Position numbers and translations under genes: made by a program. Below are positions 9,270 through 18,164 of a stretch of 64,000 bases of DNA, piece after piece. The DNA comes from Anaerotignum propionicum DSM 1682 (GTDB lineage: Bacteria; Bacillota; Clostridia; Lachnospirales; Anaerotignaceae): NCBI RefSeq assembly GCF_001561955.1, contig NZ_CP014223.1, positions 434,001 to 498,000 of the forward strand. Direction: 5' to 3'. Numbering within the stretch: the first letter of the stretch is position 1; each line of letters begins with the position of its first letter. The notes beneath the pieces were generated by a model. It did no database searches. It had not been told where the DNA came from and saw only the letters and a program-made list of their open reading frames with translations.

Positions 9270-10313
9270 TTAATTTTCTGCTTTTGCTTTTTCCAACGCA
9301 GTTGCTGTGGTTTCCCAATAATAGTCTAAATCTTTTACACCTTCGATTTTTGTATCCAAAGGACGACCTTTGTTATCTACAAAGAAAGTAGTAGGTAATC
9401 CTTTTAGATTATCGATAATCCACGATGCCATAGCTTGGTCAGGAATGATTGTGGTAAAGGTTACGCCAGCCTCTTTATATGCCTGTTTGACCGTATTTTC
9501 TGCTTTTTCGCCAGGCAAGTCGATTACAACTTGAACGAAATTAATATTTGGATATTTTTCTTTAAGCTGCTTATAAAAAGACTCCAAGGTAGCTAACTCG
9601 TTGATATCTGGATAGCAATAGGATGCCCAGAAGTTTACAACAGTCAGATCATAATCATAAAAAACCGTGCTGGTAATAGGATCACCTGTTAGGGTGGTAG
9701 ACATAAAATTAAGGTATGCTTTACTATCCTCTATTTGGGTTTGTACGGAAGCTTCGTCCGGCACAAAGGTTTCAATGGTTTTTTGCAACATTGGCAATTC
9801 CGAATTTAGTGTTTCAAAAGTTTTGGTGGATTCTTTAGAGAATCTGGGAGTGCTGCCAACATACTCAGTAAGATAGTAGAAGTGAAACTTCTCTTGCTTT
9901 GGCAGTTCCTCACAGTTTTTAAAGTGTGCCAGTTCGTCTTTTACACCTTGAGATTCTATATTTTCTTCTTTCACAACCAAAAGGGTAAAAACGGGAATCA
10001 TCAACTCATCCACAGGGATTTTGGAATCCGGGTTATTTAATTCATCCATATTTTCATCGGGTGTAAAGTCATACTCAATTTTGGCGTAAATTTCTCCGTC
10101 TGGTTTTACAAAGGTAACAGGGATTAAATTTACGTTTTTGCGCTCAAGCCATTCCTTAGGAAGGCTGTATGCCAAGCCGCATTGTTCGAAGCGGTAGTCT
10201 GTTTTTTTCTCTTCGCTTCCATTTTCCGAGGGAGCAGAATCTTTTTTCCCGCATCCGCCTAGAATACCCATGGATAAAATAAGCGCGAGGAAAAGTGTCA
10301 GTTGTTTTCTCAT
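9270..10313 (-). CDS. lipoprotein with TlpA-like thioredoxin fold lacking the resolving cysteine
   Basis: A lipoprotein signal peptide ends in LGGC (Cys at about residue 21) and is followed by an acidic linker. Residues 40-190 form an unrecognised domain that includes an EFVP-like stretch. Residues 195-347 resemble TlpA/ResA redoxins (YDLTVVNFWASYCYPD, later GLPTTFFVDNKG with the cis-proline). Where the family has WCxxC, this protein has YCYPD: the first Cys is kept and the second is Asp. It should sit on the outer face of the membrane. A monothiol or peroxiredoxin-like role is possible. The ATG follows AGGAGG in AGGAGGAATCAAA. It appears monocistronic. Confidence 0.8.
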   Translation of the reverse strand: MRKQLTLFLALILSMGILGGCGKKDSAPSENGSEEKKTDYRFEQCGLAYSLPKEWLERKNVNLIPVTFVKPDGEIYAKIEYDFTPDENMDELNNPDSKIPVDELMIPVFTLLVVKEENIESQGVKDELAHFKNCEELPKQEKFHFYYLTEYVGSTPRFSKESTKTFETLNSELPMLQKTIETFVPDEASVQTQIEDSKAYLNFMSTTLTGDPITSTVFYDYDLTVVNFWASYCYPDINELATLESFYKQLKEKYPNINFVQVVIDLPGEKAENTVKQAYKEAGVTFTTIIPDQAMASWIIDNLKGLPTTFFVDNKGRPLDTKIEGVKDLDYYWETTATALEKAKAEN

Positions 10314-10940
10314 TTTGATTCCTCCTAAAAGTTATAAAATAAAACGAATTTCCTTTGTCTTATTTGTGTTTGCGTTTTTATTGAGCACAGCTAAAATGAA
10401 AAAGCCGATTTTATAATAAGTTCAGGCTTTTGAAACGAATGATCCTTTTCATAAGGTTGTCCGTTATCTATAAAATTTAAACGGTGACTGATTGGATTTC
10501 GTAGTAAAGCACCTGAGATGGACACGCCACACCATTATACAGAAAAACTGTTTCAGTCGCAATGGAAAAATCGACAGAAAAAAACAGTTGGTTTTATTTT
10601 TTAATTACTTTTTAATCATACGACAATATCCTTTTAACTGCATAAAGGTATACTTTTTATGTATGAAAACGGGAAAAGGGAAACAAAGCTTAGCAATTGC
10701 GGAAAGGGCTGATTTTAATTATATCAAATTCTACCCAAGAAGCTTTGATGACATCTTCAATTTTGTTATGAACCTATGATGTAAATAGGAAATGGAAAGG
10801 TTTCACCTTGAAATTGAATTAAAGGGGATAATTTATCTGTATAAAACAAAAAATAGATGGGATTGATTGGTTTTAGTAAAATTACAACGCTATAATGAAA
10901 AGAGGTTCTAAAAAGAAAACAACCTTCTACTGCCAATTTT
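10314..10940. other. intergenic region without a supported gene
   Basis: About 630 AT-rich bases separate the minus-strand lipoprotein gene from the two-component operon. An open frame at 10492-10779 exists, but it starts at TTG without a ribosome site and has no recognisable features, so I do not call it. No tRNA, riboswitch or clear terminator is visible. The promoter of the lipoprotein gene must lie in its left part. Confidence 0.5.
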
Positions 10941-10976
10941 TTACTAATTTCTTGTATTTTATGGTATAATATACCA
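10941..10976 (+). promoter_or_regulatory. promoter and palindromic operator of the two-component operon
   Basis: TTACTA (10941-10946) and TATAAT (10965-10970) are 18 bases apart. The -10 lies inside a perfect 7-bp inverted repeat around one A, TGGTATA-A-TATACCA (10962-10976). A regulator bound there would compete with RNA polymerase, so autoregulation is a reasonable guess. Confidence 0.5.
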
Positions 10977-11001
10977 AAATTATGTAAAGGAGAACGGAAT
11001 C

Positions 11002-11685
11002 ATGATGCAAAAAAAGATCCTATTAATTGAAGATGAGGTTAAGCTAGCACGTTTTGTTGAGCTAGAGTTAAGATATGAGGGTTACGAAGTAACAGTATGT
11101 CATGATGGCCGAGAGGGTATAGCTTTGATTAGCGAAGGGAATTTTGATATGATTCTTTTGGATCTTATGCTGCCCGGGCTGACAGGTATAGAAATTTGCC
11201 GCAGAGTTCGTAAGAATTCCAATGTGCCCATTATTATGCTTACAGCGAAGGATGAGGTGATTGATAAGGTTGCCGGGCTTGACAGCGGTGCGGACGATTA
11301 TTTGACAAAACCCTTTGCCATTGAAGAATTATTGGCAAGAATGCGTGTTGCATTTAAGCACTGCGAAGATAAAATGTCCAAAAAAATTCTTTTACAAGTG
11401 CAGGATCTGGAAATTGATACTGAGAAGCGCTTGGTGACCGTCGGCGGTGATGTGGTTGAACTGACCAAGAAGGAATATGAGCTTCTTTTGTATTTGGTGC
11501 AGAATAAAAATATTGTTTTAACCAGAGAACAAATTTTAAATGAGGTTTGGGGCTACAGCTATATTGGTGAAACAAATGTTGTTGATGTGTATGTACGCTA
11601 TCTAAGAGCAAAAATAGATGAAGCTTTTCAGAAAAAATTTATTCATACCATACGAGGGGTAGGGTATTATGTCAAGGAAGAATAA
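11002..11685 (+). CDS. OmpR/PhoB-family response regulator
   Basis: This 227-residue protein has a receiver domain (about residues 4-118) with phospho-acceptor Asp in MILLDLMLPG near 54, conserved Lys in YLTKPF near 104 and acidic residues EDE near 11. A winged-helix Trans_reg_C DNA-binding domain follows (about 130-225; LTKKEYELLLYL, then VDVYVRYLRAKID and TIRGVGYYV). The start lies behind GGAGAACGGAATC. The 3' end overlaps the histidine kinase by 17 bases, so the two form a coupled pair. The closest named relatives by layout are ArlR/YycF-type regulators, but the regulon cannot be read from sequence. Confidence 0.93.
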   Translation: MMQKKILLIEDEVKLARFVELELRYEGYEVTVCHDGREGIALISEGNFDMILLDLMLPGLTGIEICRRVRKNSNVPIIMLTAKDEVIDKVAGLDSGADDYLTKPFAIEELLARMRVAFKHCEDKMSKKILLQVQDLEIDTEKRLVTVGGDVVELTKKEYELLLYLVQNKNIVLTREQILNEVWGYSYIGETNVVDVYVRYLRAKIDEAFQKKFIHTIRGVGYYVKEE

Positions 11686-13213
11686 GCAATCCTTTTTTTG
11701 GGGTATACGCCATATGGCAATTGCCAGAAAAATTACATTGCTCTACAGTGGGATTTTCACCTTCTCTATTTTAGTCATCAGTTTTTTTATGACTATAAAC
11801 ATTACCGGAATACAGCAGCATATTATTAGACGGGAGCTTACCATCACCATATCTAATATTGATGCTTATCTTCAACAGGGGAAAAGTTTGAACAACGACG
11901 CCCTTCGGGATTTATTGGACAATAAATATGTGGAGGTCAATGTTTATTCCAAAAAAGAGAATGCCTATTATTTTAGTCATTTTGGTGAAGAACCTCTGCT
12001 GATGCAATTGAGAGAAACAAATTTCCCCCCTTCCGAGGGGATTTTTGCGAAAAAGGACGATTTCTATGACCAGGGTCAACAGACTTTAGCTCAGGATGAG
12101 TTTAAAATCAGCGTCCAAAAAGAAAAAGTGGAAAATTGCACGGAGTACATTTTGGAAAATAATAACCGGCAGCAAATCATGCTGATTTCAACGGTTATTC
12201 CCACACAAGGCGGGCAGTATCAAGTGGAGGCTTATAAGCTGATTGGAATTAATTCCAACTTTCTTCGAGGCTTTATTGCCAAGCTTGCCACGGTGAACGT
12301 GATAGGCATTCTATGTGCCTTTTTAATTGGTTGGTATATCAGCCAGCGGATGCTTCGTCCTGTAGAGGCAATACGCGCTGCTGCAGAGCGGATAACCATT
12401 GAAGATTTAAGTCAGCGTATTAATACAGATGGACCCGATGATGAGATGAAGGAATTGACGGTAACATTTAATTCTATGATTGATCGCTTGGAAAGCTCTT
12501 TTCAGCGGCAAAATCAGTTCATTTCTGATGCTTCCCATGAATTAAGAACACCAATTTCTGTTATTCAGGGCTATGCAAACTTAATCAATCGTTGGGGGAA
12601 AAGCGATCCTGATATTTTGCAGGAGGCTATAGATTCCATTTTAAGCGAAACGGAGCATATGAGTGCCTTGATACGCAAGCTTCTTTTTTTAGCAAAGGGT
12701 GATCAGAATCGAATGCTGGTTCAGAAAAAGCTGGTATCGTTGAACGAGATTGCAGGGGAGGTTGTGAAAGAGCTTGAAGTTCTTGAGGTGAACCGAAAAA
12801 TTGTATTTGAGGAAAAGGATAAGGCAGAAATTTGGGGCGATCCCGATTTAATAAAGCAACTACTGTGGATTCATGCTGAGAATGCACTGAAATATACAAA
12901 GGATGGAGACTTAATTACCCTTCGTGTTTGGAAGGATAAAAAAAATGCATTTGTTTCTGTTGGTGATAATGGAGCAGGTATCTCCAAAGTGCATTTGTCT
13001 AAAATATTTGACCGCTTTTATCGTGTGGATCAATCCAGAAACAAAGGGATTTCAGGCACAGGACTAGGGCTTTCCATCGCAAAATGGATCGCAGACAGTC
13101 ATTTTGGCCATATTTTGGTTGAAAGCACGGAGGGAGAAGGGACGACCTTTACCAATGTCTTTGCGTTGAGCGGTAAGATGAAGAAGGAGGGAGAAGAGAG
13201 CCGTAAGTTTTAA
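11669..13213 (+). CDS. sensor histidine kinase, HAMP type
   Basis: The 514-residue partner of the preceding regulator has one N-terminal membrane helix (about residues 18-40), an extracytoplasmic domain of about 150 residues, a second helix (about 205-228), a HAMP linker (MLRPVEAIRAAAERI) and a HisKA domain with the phosphorylated His in SDASHELRTP near 291. The HATPase domain has the N box (HAENALKYT), G1 DNGAGIS and G2 GTGLGLSIA. The architecture resembles ArlS. All catalytic motifs are intact. The ATG lies within the end of the regulator gene. The signal sensed is unknown. Confidence 0.92.
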   Translation: MSRKNKQSFFWGIRHMAIARKITLLYSGIFTFSILVISFFMTINITGIQQHIIRRELTITISNIDAYLQQGKSLNNDALRDLLDNKYVEVNVYSKKENAYYFSHFGEEPLLMQLRETNFPPSEGIFAKKDDFYDQGQQTLAQDEFKISVQKEKVENCTEYILENNNRQQIMLISTVIPTQGGQYQVEAYKLIGINSNFLRGFIAKLATVNVIGILCAFLIGWYISQRMLRPVEAIRAAAERITIEDLSQRINTDGPDDEMKELTVTFNSMIDRLESSFQRQNQFISDASHELRTPISVIQGYANLINRWGKSDPDILQEAIDSILSETEHMSALIRKLLFLAKGDQNRMLVQKKLVSLNEIAGEVVKELEVLEVNRKIVFEEKDKAEIWGDPDLIKQLLWIHAENALKYTKDGDLITLRVWKDKKNAFVSVGDNGAGISKVHLSKIFDRFYRVDQSRNKGISGTGLGLSIAKWIADSHFGHILVESTEGEGTTFTNVFALSGKMKKEGEESRKF

Positions 13214-13239
13214 GTTTTCCTTAAGGTTTCCCCTTTTAT

Positions 13240-13268
13240 TTGATTCAGGGAAAAAAAGGGAGTATACT
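13240..13268 (+). promoter_or_regulatory. promoter with a long leader before the lipoprotein gene
   Basis: TTGATT (13240-13245) and TATACT (13263-13268) are spaced 17 bases apart. Transcription from about 13275 would give a leader near 220 nt before the ATG at 13496. The leader contains GGGG/CCCC-type pairings around 13337-13357 but matches no riboswitch class that I can name. Confidence 0.6.
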
Positions 13269-13495
13269 ATTAGAGATACATGTGTGTTTTAGGCTGTATG
13301 CAAAGTGAATCCTACGGGAAGAAATTAGGAGAATAGGGGCTTTTGTATAATCCCGATTAAGGCTGCCAACCAGAAAAATGGACGGTCTCAGCTTTACACT
13401 CTAACTTATCTGAAATTACCTCTCTTTCTTTTTTTGTAACATCCAAAACCCATATGTGATAATTATTTCTATATTATTTTAAGGGGGAAATACGT

Positions 13496-15037
13496 ATGAG
13501 AAAAAAACTAGCGGCACTTTTGTGCGCGGTAATGTGCATTGCGTCTTTCACAGGCTGTTCCAGCGCAGAGCTGGGATATCTGCAAATGAGCGCAGACATG
13601 TTAACCAAAATGGATGTTTGTGAAGCATCTGGTAAAGTGAATGTGGAATTAGATGCAGATGCAATGAAGGAGTATGTTGCAGAGTTGGCGAAAGCTTCAG
13701 GCTCCGCAGATGAAGATTTGAAAGACGCTATTCAGGGCTTGGATGCATTAAAAGGCAAAAAGTCTGCTGTAATTGATTATGCTTTAAAAATGGATATGAA
13801 TACCTTAGCTTATTATGTAGATATGGATGTTACCTATGATGGAAAGAAATATGACATGGGTGATATGTACTACGCAATGACTGATGGTGTTTATGTTTCC
13901 GGCAAAACCGTTTGGGGCATGTATGAGTTGACAAAGGACTTAGCAGGTAAGGAAAAAGACAGCTACTTGCAGGATGAAAACTTTGCAAAAGAATTAAAAA
14001 CACTTTTAGATGGAAGCAAGTATATCAAAGTTATGTCTATGAAAGAATTGGGCATGACCGATGAGGAAATTAAAAAGATGGTTCCCGAAGGTGGCTACAG
14101 CAAATTGTATGCTTCTGTAATGGATTTCTACAAAAATGCATTCTCCGGCTTTACAACCAATATGGTAAGTGAAGTTAACGGTGGTTATAAAATCAAAGCA
14201 GACGGCAAAGCAGTTGCTGAATTATTTGTTAACTTGTTAGACTATGTTGGCAATAACCCTGACACTGTTTTGGGTGCAACATCAACATATATGATGGATG
14301 TTATGAAGGCTATGAATTCTTCCGAAGAGGAAATGGCTGCATTTAAAGCAGGCATGGAGGAAGCAAAGAAAGATACAGCATCTATTAAGGCAGCTACAGA
14401 TTCAATTAAGGTGATGGTTCAACAGGGTATTGCAAAACCTGAAGTTTCTAAAGCTTTGAATAGCTTTGCTTATGAAGCAACTGTTACAAAATCCGGTGCT
14501 GGCTTCCATTCAACAGAAGTATTTGGCATTACAAATGGCAGCAAGAACGTATTGAAGGTAACAAGCACTGGCGACGTAAAGGCAAGCAGCGGCAAGGTTG
14601 TTATGCCTACAGGCAGTGTTAGCAAGGATGATTTTGAAGCAAAAATGACAGCTTTGGTTGAAAAGTATAACCCTGTTACTGCTGTAACTGCTCTTTGGGG
14701 CGGTGAAGGTGATTCTCAGGCAATGCTGACCAAAGTGAGAAAAGATGAATCTTTCTTCTCCGCTGGCAACGATGTTGATTTGGCAGAGTATGTTGAGGCT
14801 GATGGCCGTGTGTATTTGCCTTTGCGCGTGATTTGTGAAGCGATGGGCGAAAAAGTTGAATGGAATAACGCTGAGAAAAAAGCTTATATCGTTCGTGCAG
14901 ACGGAAAGACAGCAATGGAAGGCCTTGTTCAGAATGGCAAATCTTTCATCAGCGTGCGTGATTTTGAGAAATTAGGCTACGGTGTTGAATTTAAAAAAGT
15001 TGATAGTTTGAAGCAAGTAACAGTTACTAAAAAGTAA
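13496..15037 (+). CDS. lipoprotein with C-terminal copper amine oxidase-like domain
   Basis: The 513-residue protein begins with a lipoprotein signal peptide ending in FTGC (Cys near 21). Residues 22-410 are a soluble, Met/Lys/Asp-rich domain that I do not recognise. Residues about 430-510 match the copper amine oxidase N-terminal-like fold common in clostridial envelope proteins (VYLPLRVICEAMGEKVEWN, then SFISVRDFEKLGYGVEF). Despite that name no copper chemistry is implied; these domains probably bind wall or protein ligands. AAGGGGG precedes the ATG. It is monocistronic with its own promoter and terminator. The codon pattern, rich in GCA, AAA and GTT, may reflect high expression. Confidence 0.78.
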   Translation: MRKKLAALLCAVMCIASFTGCSSAELGYLQMSADMLTKMDVCEASGKVNVELDADAMKEYVAELAKASGSADEDLKDAIQGLDALKGKKSAVIDYALKMDMNTLAYYVDMDVTYDGKKYDMGDMYYAMTDGVYVSGKTVWGMYELTKDLAGKEKDSYLQDENFAKELKTLLDGSKYIKVMSMKELGMTDEEIKKMVPEGGYSKLYASVMDFYKNAFSGFTTNMVSEVNGGYKIKADGKAVAELFVNLLDYVGNNPDTVLGATSTYMMDVMKAMNSSEEEMAAFKAGMEEAKKDTASIKAATDSIKVMVQQGIAKPEVSKALNSFAYEATVTKSGAGFHSTEVFGITNGSKNVLKVTSTGDVKASSGKVVMPTGSVSKDDFEAKMTALVEKYNPVTAVTALWGGEGDSQAMLTKVRKDESFFSAGNDVDLAEYVEADGRVYLPLRVICEAMGEKVEWNNAEKKAYIVRADGKTAMEGLVQNGKSFISVRDFEKLGYGVEFKKVDSLKQVTVTKK

Positions 15038-15043
15038 AAACAA

Positions 15044-15076
15044 AAAGGCGGTGTCAATAGACACTGCCTTTTTTTG
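15044..15076 (+). terminator. terminator of the lipoprotein gene
   Basis: AAAGGCGGTGTC and GACACTGCCTTT pair with a four-base loop and run into seven T residues. Confidence 0.92.
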
Positions 15077-15210
15077 GAAGATTAAAACATCTTAGCCAGT
15101 GGTTTAAATAATCTGACTAGTTAAAAAACGAAACATTTCGTGTTTATGCCTTAAAATAGTTTCTTTCATACAACAGACTTCTTAAACTACATATGATTGA
15201 TGAGACGAAA

Positions 15211-16095
15211 TCATAAAAAAGGATTTTCTTTCAAAGCTTTCATATGGGTCTGCATATTTTCCCAAAGGGAATAGGGGATGGCTAAGTTTCCCCTACCTGA
15301 ACCTAAACGAATGAGGGGTTTGTTTTTTCCGTGAAAGTCACTGCCTCCCGACGGGTACAGATGATGTTTTTTGGCTAATTTCATCATGTTCTTTCTTTGA
15401 GAAGGTGAGAAGGTTGAATAGAAACATTCTATCCCATCTAAACCCAGAGGCACCAATTCTTGACACAAAGCGTCCAATTGATCCTGAGCAAGATTATAAA
15501 GGGTAGGGTGAGCCAGAATACTGATTCCTCCGGCGGAGTGGATTGTTTGGATGCAAGATGTGGGGGTTGGCAGTACTTTTGCAACATAGCCAGGGCGACC
15601 TTGGGTAAGATATTTTGAAAATGCTTCGTCTCGTATACGAATATAACCTTTTTTTAAAAGGACATTGGCGAAATGAGCACGGGTTACGATTTCTCCTCCT
15701 GCATTTTCTGTTACTTCCTCTAGGGTAATGGGCAACCCGATTTGGGTTAACTGCTCTACCATTTTTATATTTCGGATGGTTCTATTTTGCACAAAAGATT
15801 CCATTTGCTCTGCCCAAATTGCTGCCTTGGGATCGAATCCAAGACCTACAATATGCAGCTCGGGTTGATGAAAGCGCCCCCACTGGGCGGCCAGCTCAAT
15901 CCCCGGTATCGTTTCTATACCATGTTTTTTCCCTGCTATAATAAACTCCTCCAACCCTTTTATGGTATCGTGGTCAGTGAGAGCCACAGCGCAAAGTCCT
16001 TGTTCTTTTGCCAAAAGAATGAGTTCCTCTGGCGAAAAGGTACCATCTGAGAAATAAGAATGGGTGTGTAGATCGATGATGCCGCTTTTTTTCAT
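15211..16095 (-). CDS. PHP-domain phosphoesterase (RNase AM/YciV type)
   Basis: The protein has 294 residues from the ATG at 16095, which sits behind AAAAGGAGG; an upstream in-frame start would add 19 residues without a ribosome site. Metal-binding PHP motifs are DLHTHSYFSDG near residue 7, DHDT near 41, the Glu in PGIELAAQW near 65, HP near 195 and GSDFHG near 255. Members of this branch hydrolyse 3',5'-nucleotides or remove 5' nucleotides from rRNA precursors (E. coli YciV/RNase AM). It is monocistronic and convergent with the lipoprotein gene. The exact substrate is inferred. Confidence 0.87.
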   Translation of the reverse strand: MKKSGIIDLHTHSYFSDGTFSPEELILLAKEQGLCAVALTDHDTIKGLEEFIIAGKKHGIETIPGIELAAQWGRFHQPELHIVGLGFDPKAAIWAEQMESFVQNRTIRNIKMVEQLTQIGLPITLEEVTENAGGEIVTRAHFANVLLKKGYIRIRDEAFSKYLTQGRPGYVAKVLPTPTSCIQTIHSAGGISILAHPTLYNLAQDQLDALCQELVPLGLDGIECFYSTFSPSQRKNMMKLAKKHHLYPSGGSDFHGKNKPLIRLGSGRGNLAIPYSLWENMQTHMKALKENPFL

Positions 16096-16283
16096 AAGCT
16101 CGCCTCCTTTTCTACAGTATACCATAAAATGGATGAATGAGATAAAAAACAATTTGATATATAGGAATTATATATTATAAGTGGAGGCTTTCTTTATTCC
16201 ATAAGTACGCCAATGAAAGATGGTATCATATTTTTTAGGCTTCTCCCATAGAATAAACCAAAGCAAAGTGGGAGAGGATATTT

Positions 16284-16718
16284 TTGAAAAAGAAAAAAAA
16301 GGAAAATATGAAAAAAATACAGAAAAAGAGAGATGTTATGGAAAAACAGGGAGACCAGAGCTGGACCTGTATGGCTAAAGGCATGGCCGTTGCATATGGA
16401 ATCACCTGTATTTTCTTTATCGCTTATGGGCTTATTTTAACTTACACGAGTGTTTCCGAACAAAGTTTGCCTATGGTTGCATTGGTTTGTACGGCTCTTT
16501 CCTCAGCAGTGGCAGGGTATGATTGGGCAAAATGCCGAAAGAAAAAAGGACTAATGATGGGACTGGGGGCAGGGCTTTTGTATGCAGCGATTCTTTTTCT
16601 TGTGACAGCTCTAGCCAGCGATACGTTTACCATGGGTATGTCGAAAATAATGACATTAATTGTCGCTTTGGCAGGCGGTGGAATTGGTGGAATTTTTGGG
16701 GTTAATGGGAAAAAATAA
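16284..16718 (+). CDS. TIGR04086 family membrane protein
   Basis: A 144-residue protein with a very basic N-terminus followed by four predicted membrane helices (about residues 35-58, 62-80, 90-112 and 118-140; small-residue-rich ends such as ALAGGGIGGIFGVNG). It fits the TIGR04086 family of unknown function, often found near preprotein translocase genes, as here next to secD. The start is uncertain: a TTG at 16284 follows GGGAGAGGA, while ATGs at 16308 and 16338 have weaker sites. No function is known. Confidence 0.72.
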   Translation: MKKKKKENMKKIQKKRDVMEKQGDQSWTCMAKGMAVAYGITCIFFIAYGLILTYTSVSEQSLPMVALVCTALSSAVAGYDWAKCRKKKGLMMGLGAGLLYAAILFLVTALASDTFTMGMSKIMTLIVALAGGGIGGIFGVNGKK

Positions 16719-16725
16719 AAAATAC

Positions 16726-16753
16726 TTGAAAAATTTGTACAGTGTGTTATACT
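16726..16753 (+). promoter_or_regulatory. promoter of secD-secF
   Basis: TTGAAA (16726-16731) and TATACT (16748-16753) are 16 bases apart, starting eight bases after the previous stop codon. The predicted leader is about 150 nt. Confidence 0.6.
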
Positions 16754-16819
16754 GACTGCTGAGAGCAAAAATCTCTTATTTACATATTCTTGAGAGATTA
16801 TCTCAAAAATTGCGAATTA

Positions 16820-16855
16820 GGCTGGTTCCTCCTTTTTGAAAACAAAAGGAGAGCC
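16820..16855 (+). promoter_or_regulatory. leader hairpin before secD
   Basis: CTCCTTTT (16829-16836) pairs perfectly with AAAAGGAG (16844-16851), extended by GGCT/AGCC. The CTCC arm is also complementary to the secD ribosome site AGGAGGG at 16899-16905, so alternative pairings could expose or hide that site. Confidence 0.4.
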
Positions 16856-16912
16856 GCCTTTCTTTTGTGCAAAATCACACTGGCACACAAAGATTTCAGG
16901 AGGGACTCAATA

Positions 16913-18151
16913 ATGAAAACAAAAGGAAGATTAATGCTACTGCTTATGCTTGTCGTAGCATTAGGGTTAAGTGCATTAACCTATTATGGAATTGGCAAGG
17001 ACAAGCAGTTTAGTGTAAATGATATTCAACAGGGCTTAGACTTAAGCGGCGGCGTTGACATTGTCTATGAGGCCGATAAAGAGAGTGTTTCAGACGAAGA
17101 AATGTCTGCGGCAATTTCCTTGTTGCAAGGCCGTCTGGATTGGAACGGCTGGGCAGAGGCGGAAGCCGCACAGGAAGGTACAAATCGTATTCGTGTGCAA
17201 ATTCCCGGTGTAGATGATGCAGAAAAAGCAATTCAAGAAATTGGACAGACAGCACAGCTCCTTTTTGTGGATGAGGCTGGAAATGTATTACTTACAGGTG
17301 ATATGATTAAAAATGCAACAAAGCAGGTTGGATCCACCACAAAGAATGGGCCTTCTTCTCCTTATGTTTCGTTGGAATTTAATGAAGAAGGGGCACAACG
17401 GTTTGCTCAGGCAACTGCAGAAAATATTGGAAAGAAAATTATGATTGTAATGGATAAAACTGTGGTTAGCGCACCAACGGTGCAGACAGCTATTACAGAT
17501 GGAAAAGCCATTATAACAGGTAATTTTACTGGCCAGGAAGCAGAAAATACGGCTGCCTTAATTCGTGCAGGTTCTTTACCATTTAACCTAAACGTAATTC
17601 AAATGAAAAATGTTGGTGCGAGATTGGGTGCGGATGCCCTTTCCTCGGGAGTCATGGCAGGTTTTGTAGGCATTGCACTGGTGTTATTGTACATGCTGTT
17701 TATGTACAGGCTTTTGGGCTTTGCGGCAGACTGGGCTTTGATTATTTATATTGCGCTGGATTTATTGGTTTTGAGTTTGTTCCGTATCACATTGACTTTG
17801 CCGGGTATTGCAGGTATTGTTCTTTCTATCGGTATGGCTGTAGATGCCAATGTCATTATATTTGAACGTATTAAAGAAGAACTGATTCTTGGAAAAACAT
17901 TGCGTTCTGCTGTGAAGATTGGTTTCTCAAGAGCATTGCCTGCCATTGTGGATGGCAATGTTACCACACTGATTGCGGCGGTGGTATTATTCTTCTTGGG
18001 TTCAGGCACAATAAAAGGCTTTGCTACAACGCTGATGATTGGTATTATACTTTCTATGTTTACTGCGTTGTTTGTGACAAGATTTATTGTAAACAGTATG
18101 ATAAAAGCAGGATTGCATAACCCCAAAAACTATGGGTTTCGCGTAAAGTGA
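16913..18151 (+). CDS. secD: protein translocase subunit SecD
   Basis: SecD works with SecF and SecYEG at the membrane, using the proton motive force to assist late export. From ATG 16913 behind CAGGAGGG the protein has 412 residues; an upstream frame start lacks a ribosome site. It has an N-terminal membrane helix, a short extracytoplasmic P1-like domain (QQGLDLSGGVDIVYE near 35, family motif D-LxGG), and five further helices from about residue 240. AGIVLSIGMAVDANVIIFER near 300 is the conserved RND-type segment. The short length is typical of Firmicutes SecD. It lies 13 bases before secF, clearly an operon. Confidence 0.95.
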   Translation: MKTKGRLMLLLMLVVALGLSALTYYGIGKDKQFSVNDIQQGLDLSGGVDIVYEADKESVSDEEMSAAISLLQGRLDWNGWAEAEAAQEGTNRIRVQIPGVDDAEKAIQEIGQTAQLLFVDEAGNVLLTGDMIKNATKQVGSTTKNGPSSPYVSLEFNEEGAQRFAQATAENIGKKIMIVMDKTVVSAPTVQTAITDGKAIITGNFTGQEAENTAALIRAGSLPFNLNVIQMKNVGARLGADALSSGVMAGFVGIALVLLYMLFMYRLLGFAADWALIIYIALDLLVLSLFRITLTLPGIAGIVLSIGMAVDANVIIFERIKEELILGKTLRSAVKIGFSRALPAIVDGNVTTLIAAVVLFFLGSGTIKGFATTLMIGIILSMFTALFVTRFIVNSMIKAGLHNPKNYGFRVK

Positions 18152-18164
18152 GGAGGCGGCAAAG

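Noticed and set aside
10492-10779. 95-codon open frame on the plus strand
   Set aside because: It starts at TTG without a ribosome site, has low-complexity AT-driven composition and no recognisable features.
13275-13495. c-di-AMP or c-di-GMP riboswitch before the lipoprotein gene
   Set aside because: Only short fragments resemble parts of those consensus sequences and the overall arrangement does not match.
15825-15846. tRNA T-arm-like GGATCGAATCC
   Set aside because: It lies inside the PHP-domain gene and no acceptor, D or anticodon arms surround it.
16719-16912. SCIFF-type six-cysteine peptide, sometimes found next to secD in Clostridia
   Set aside because: No short cysteine-rich frame and no maturase gene are present in the interval.
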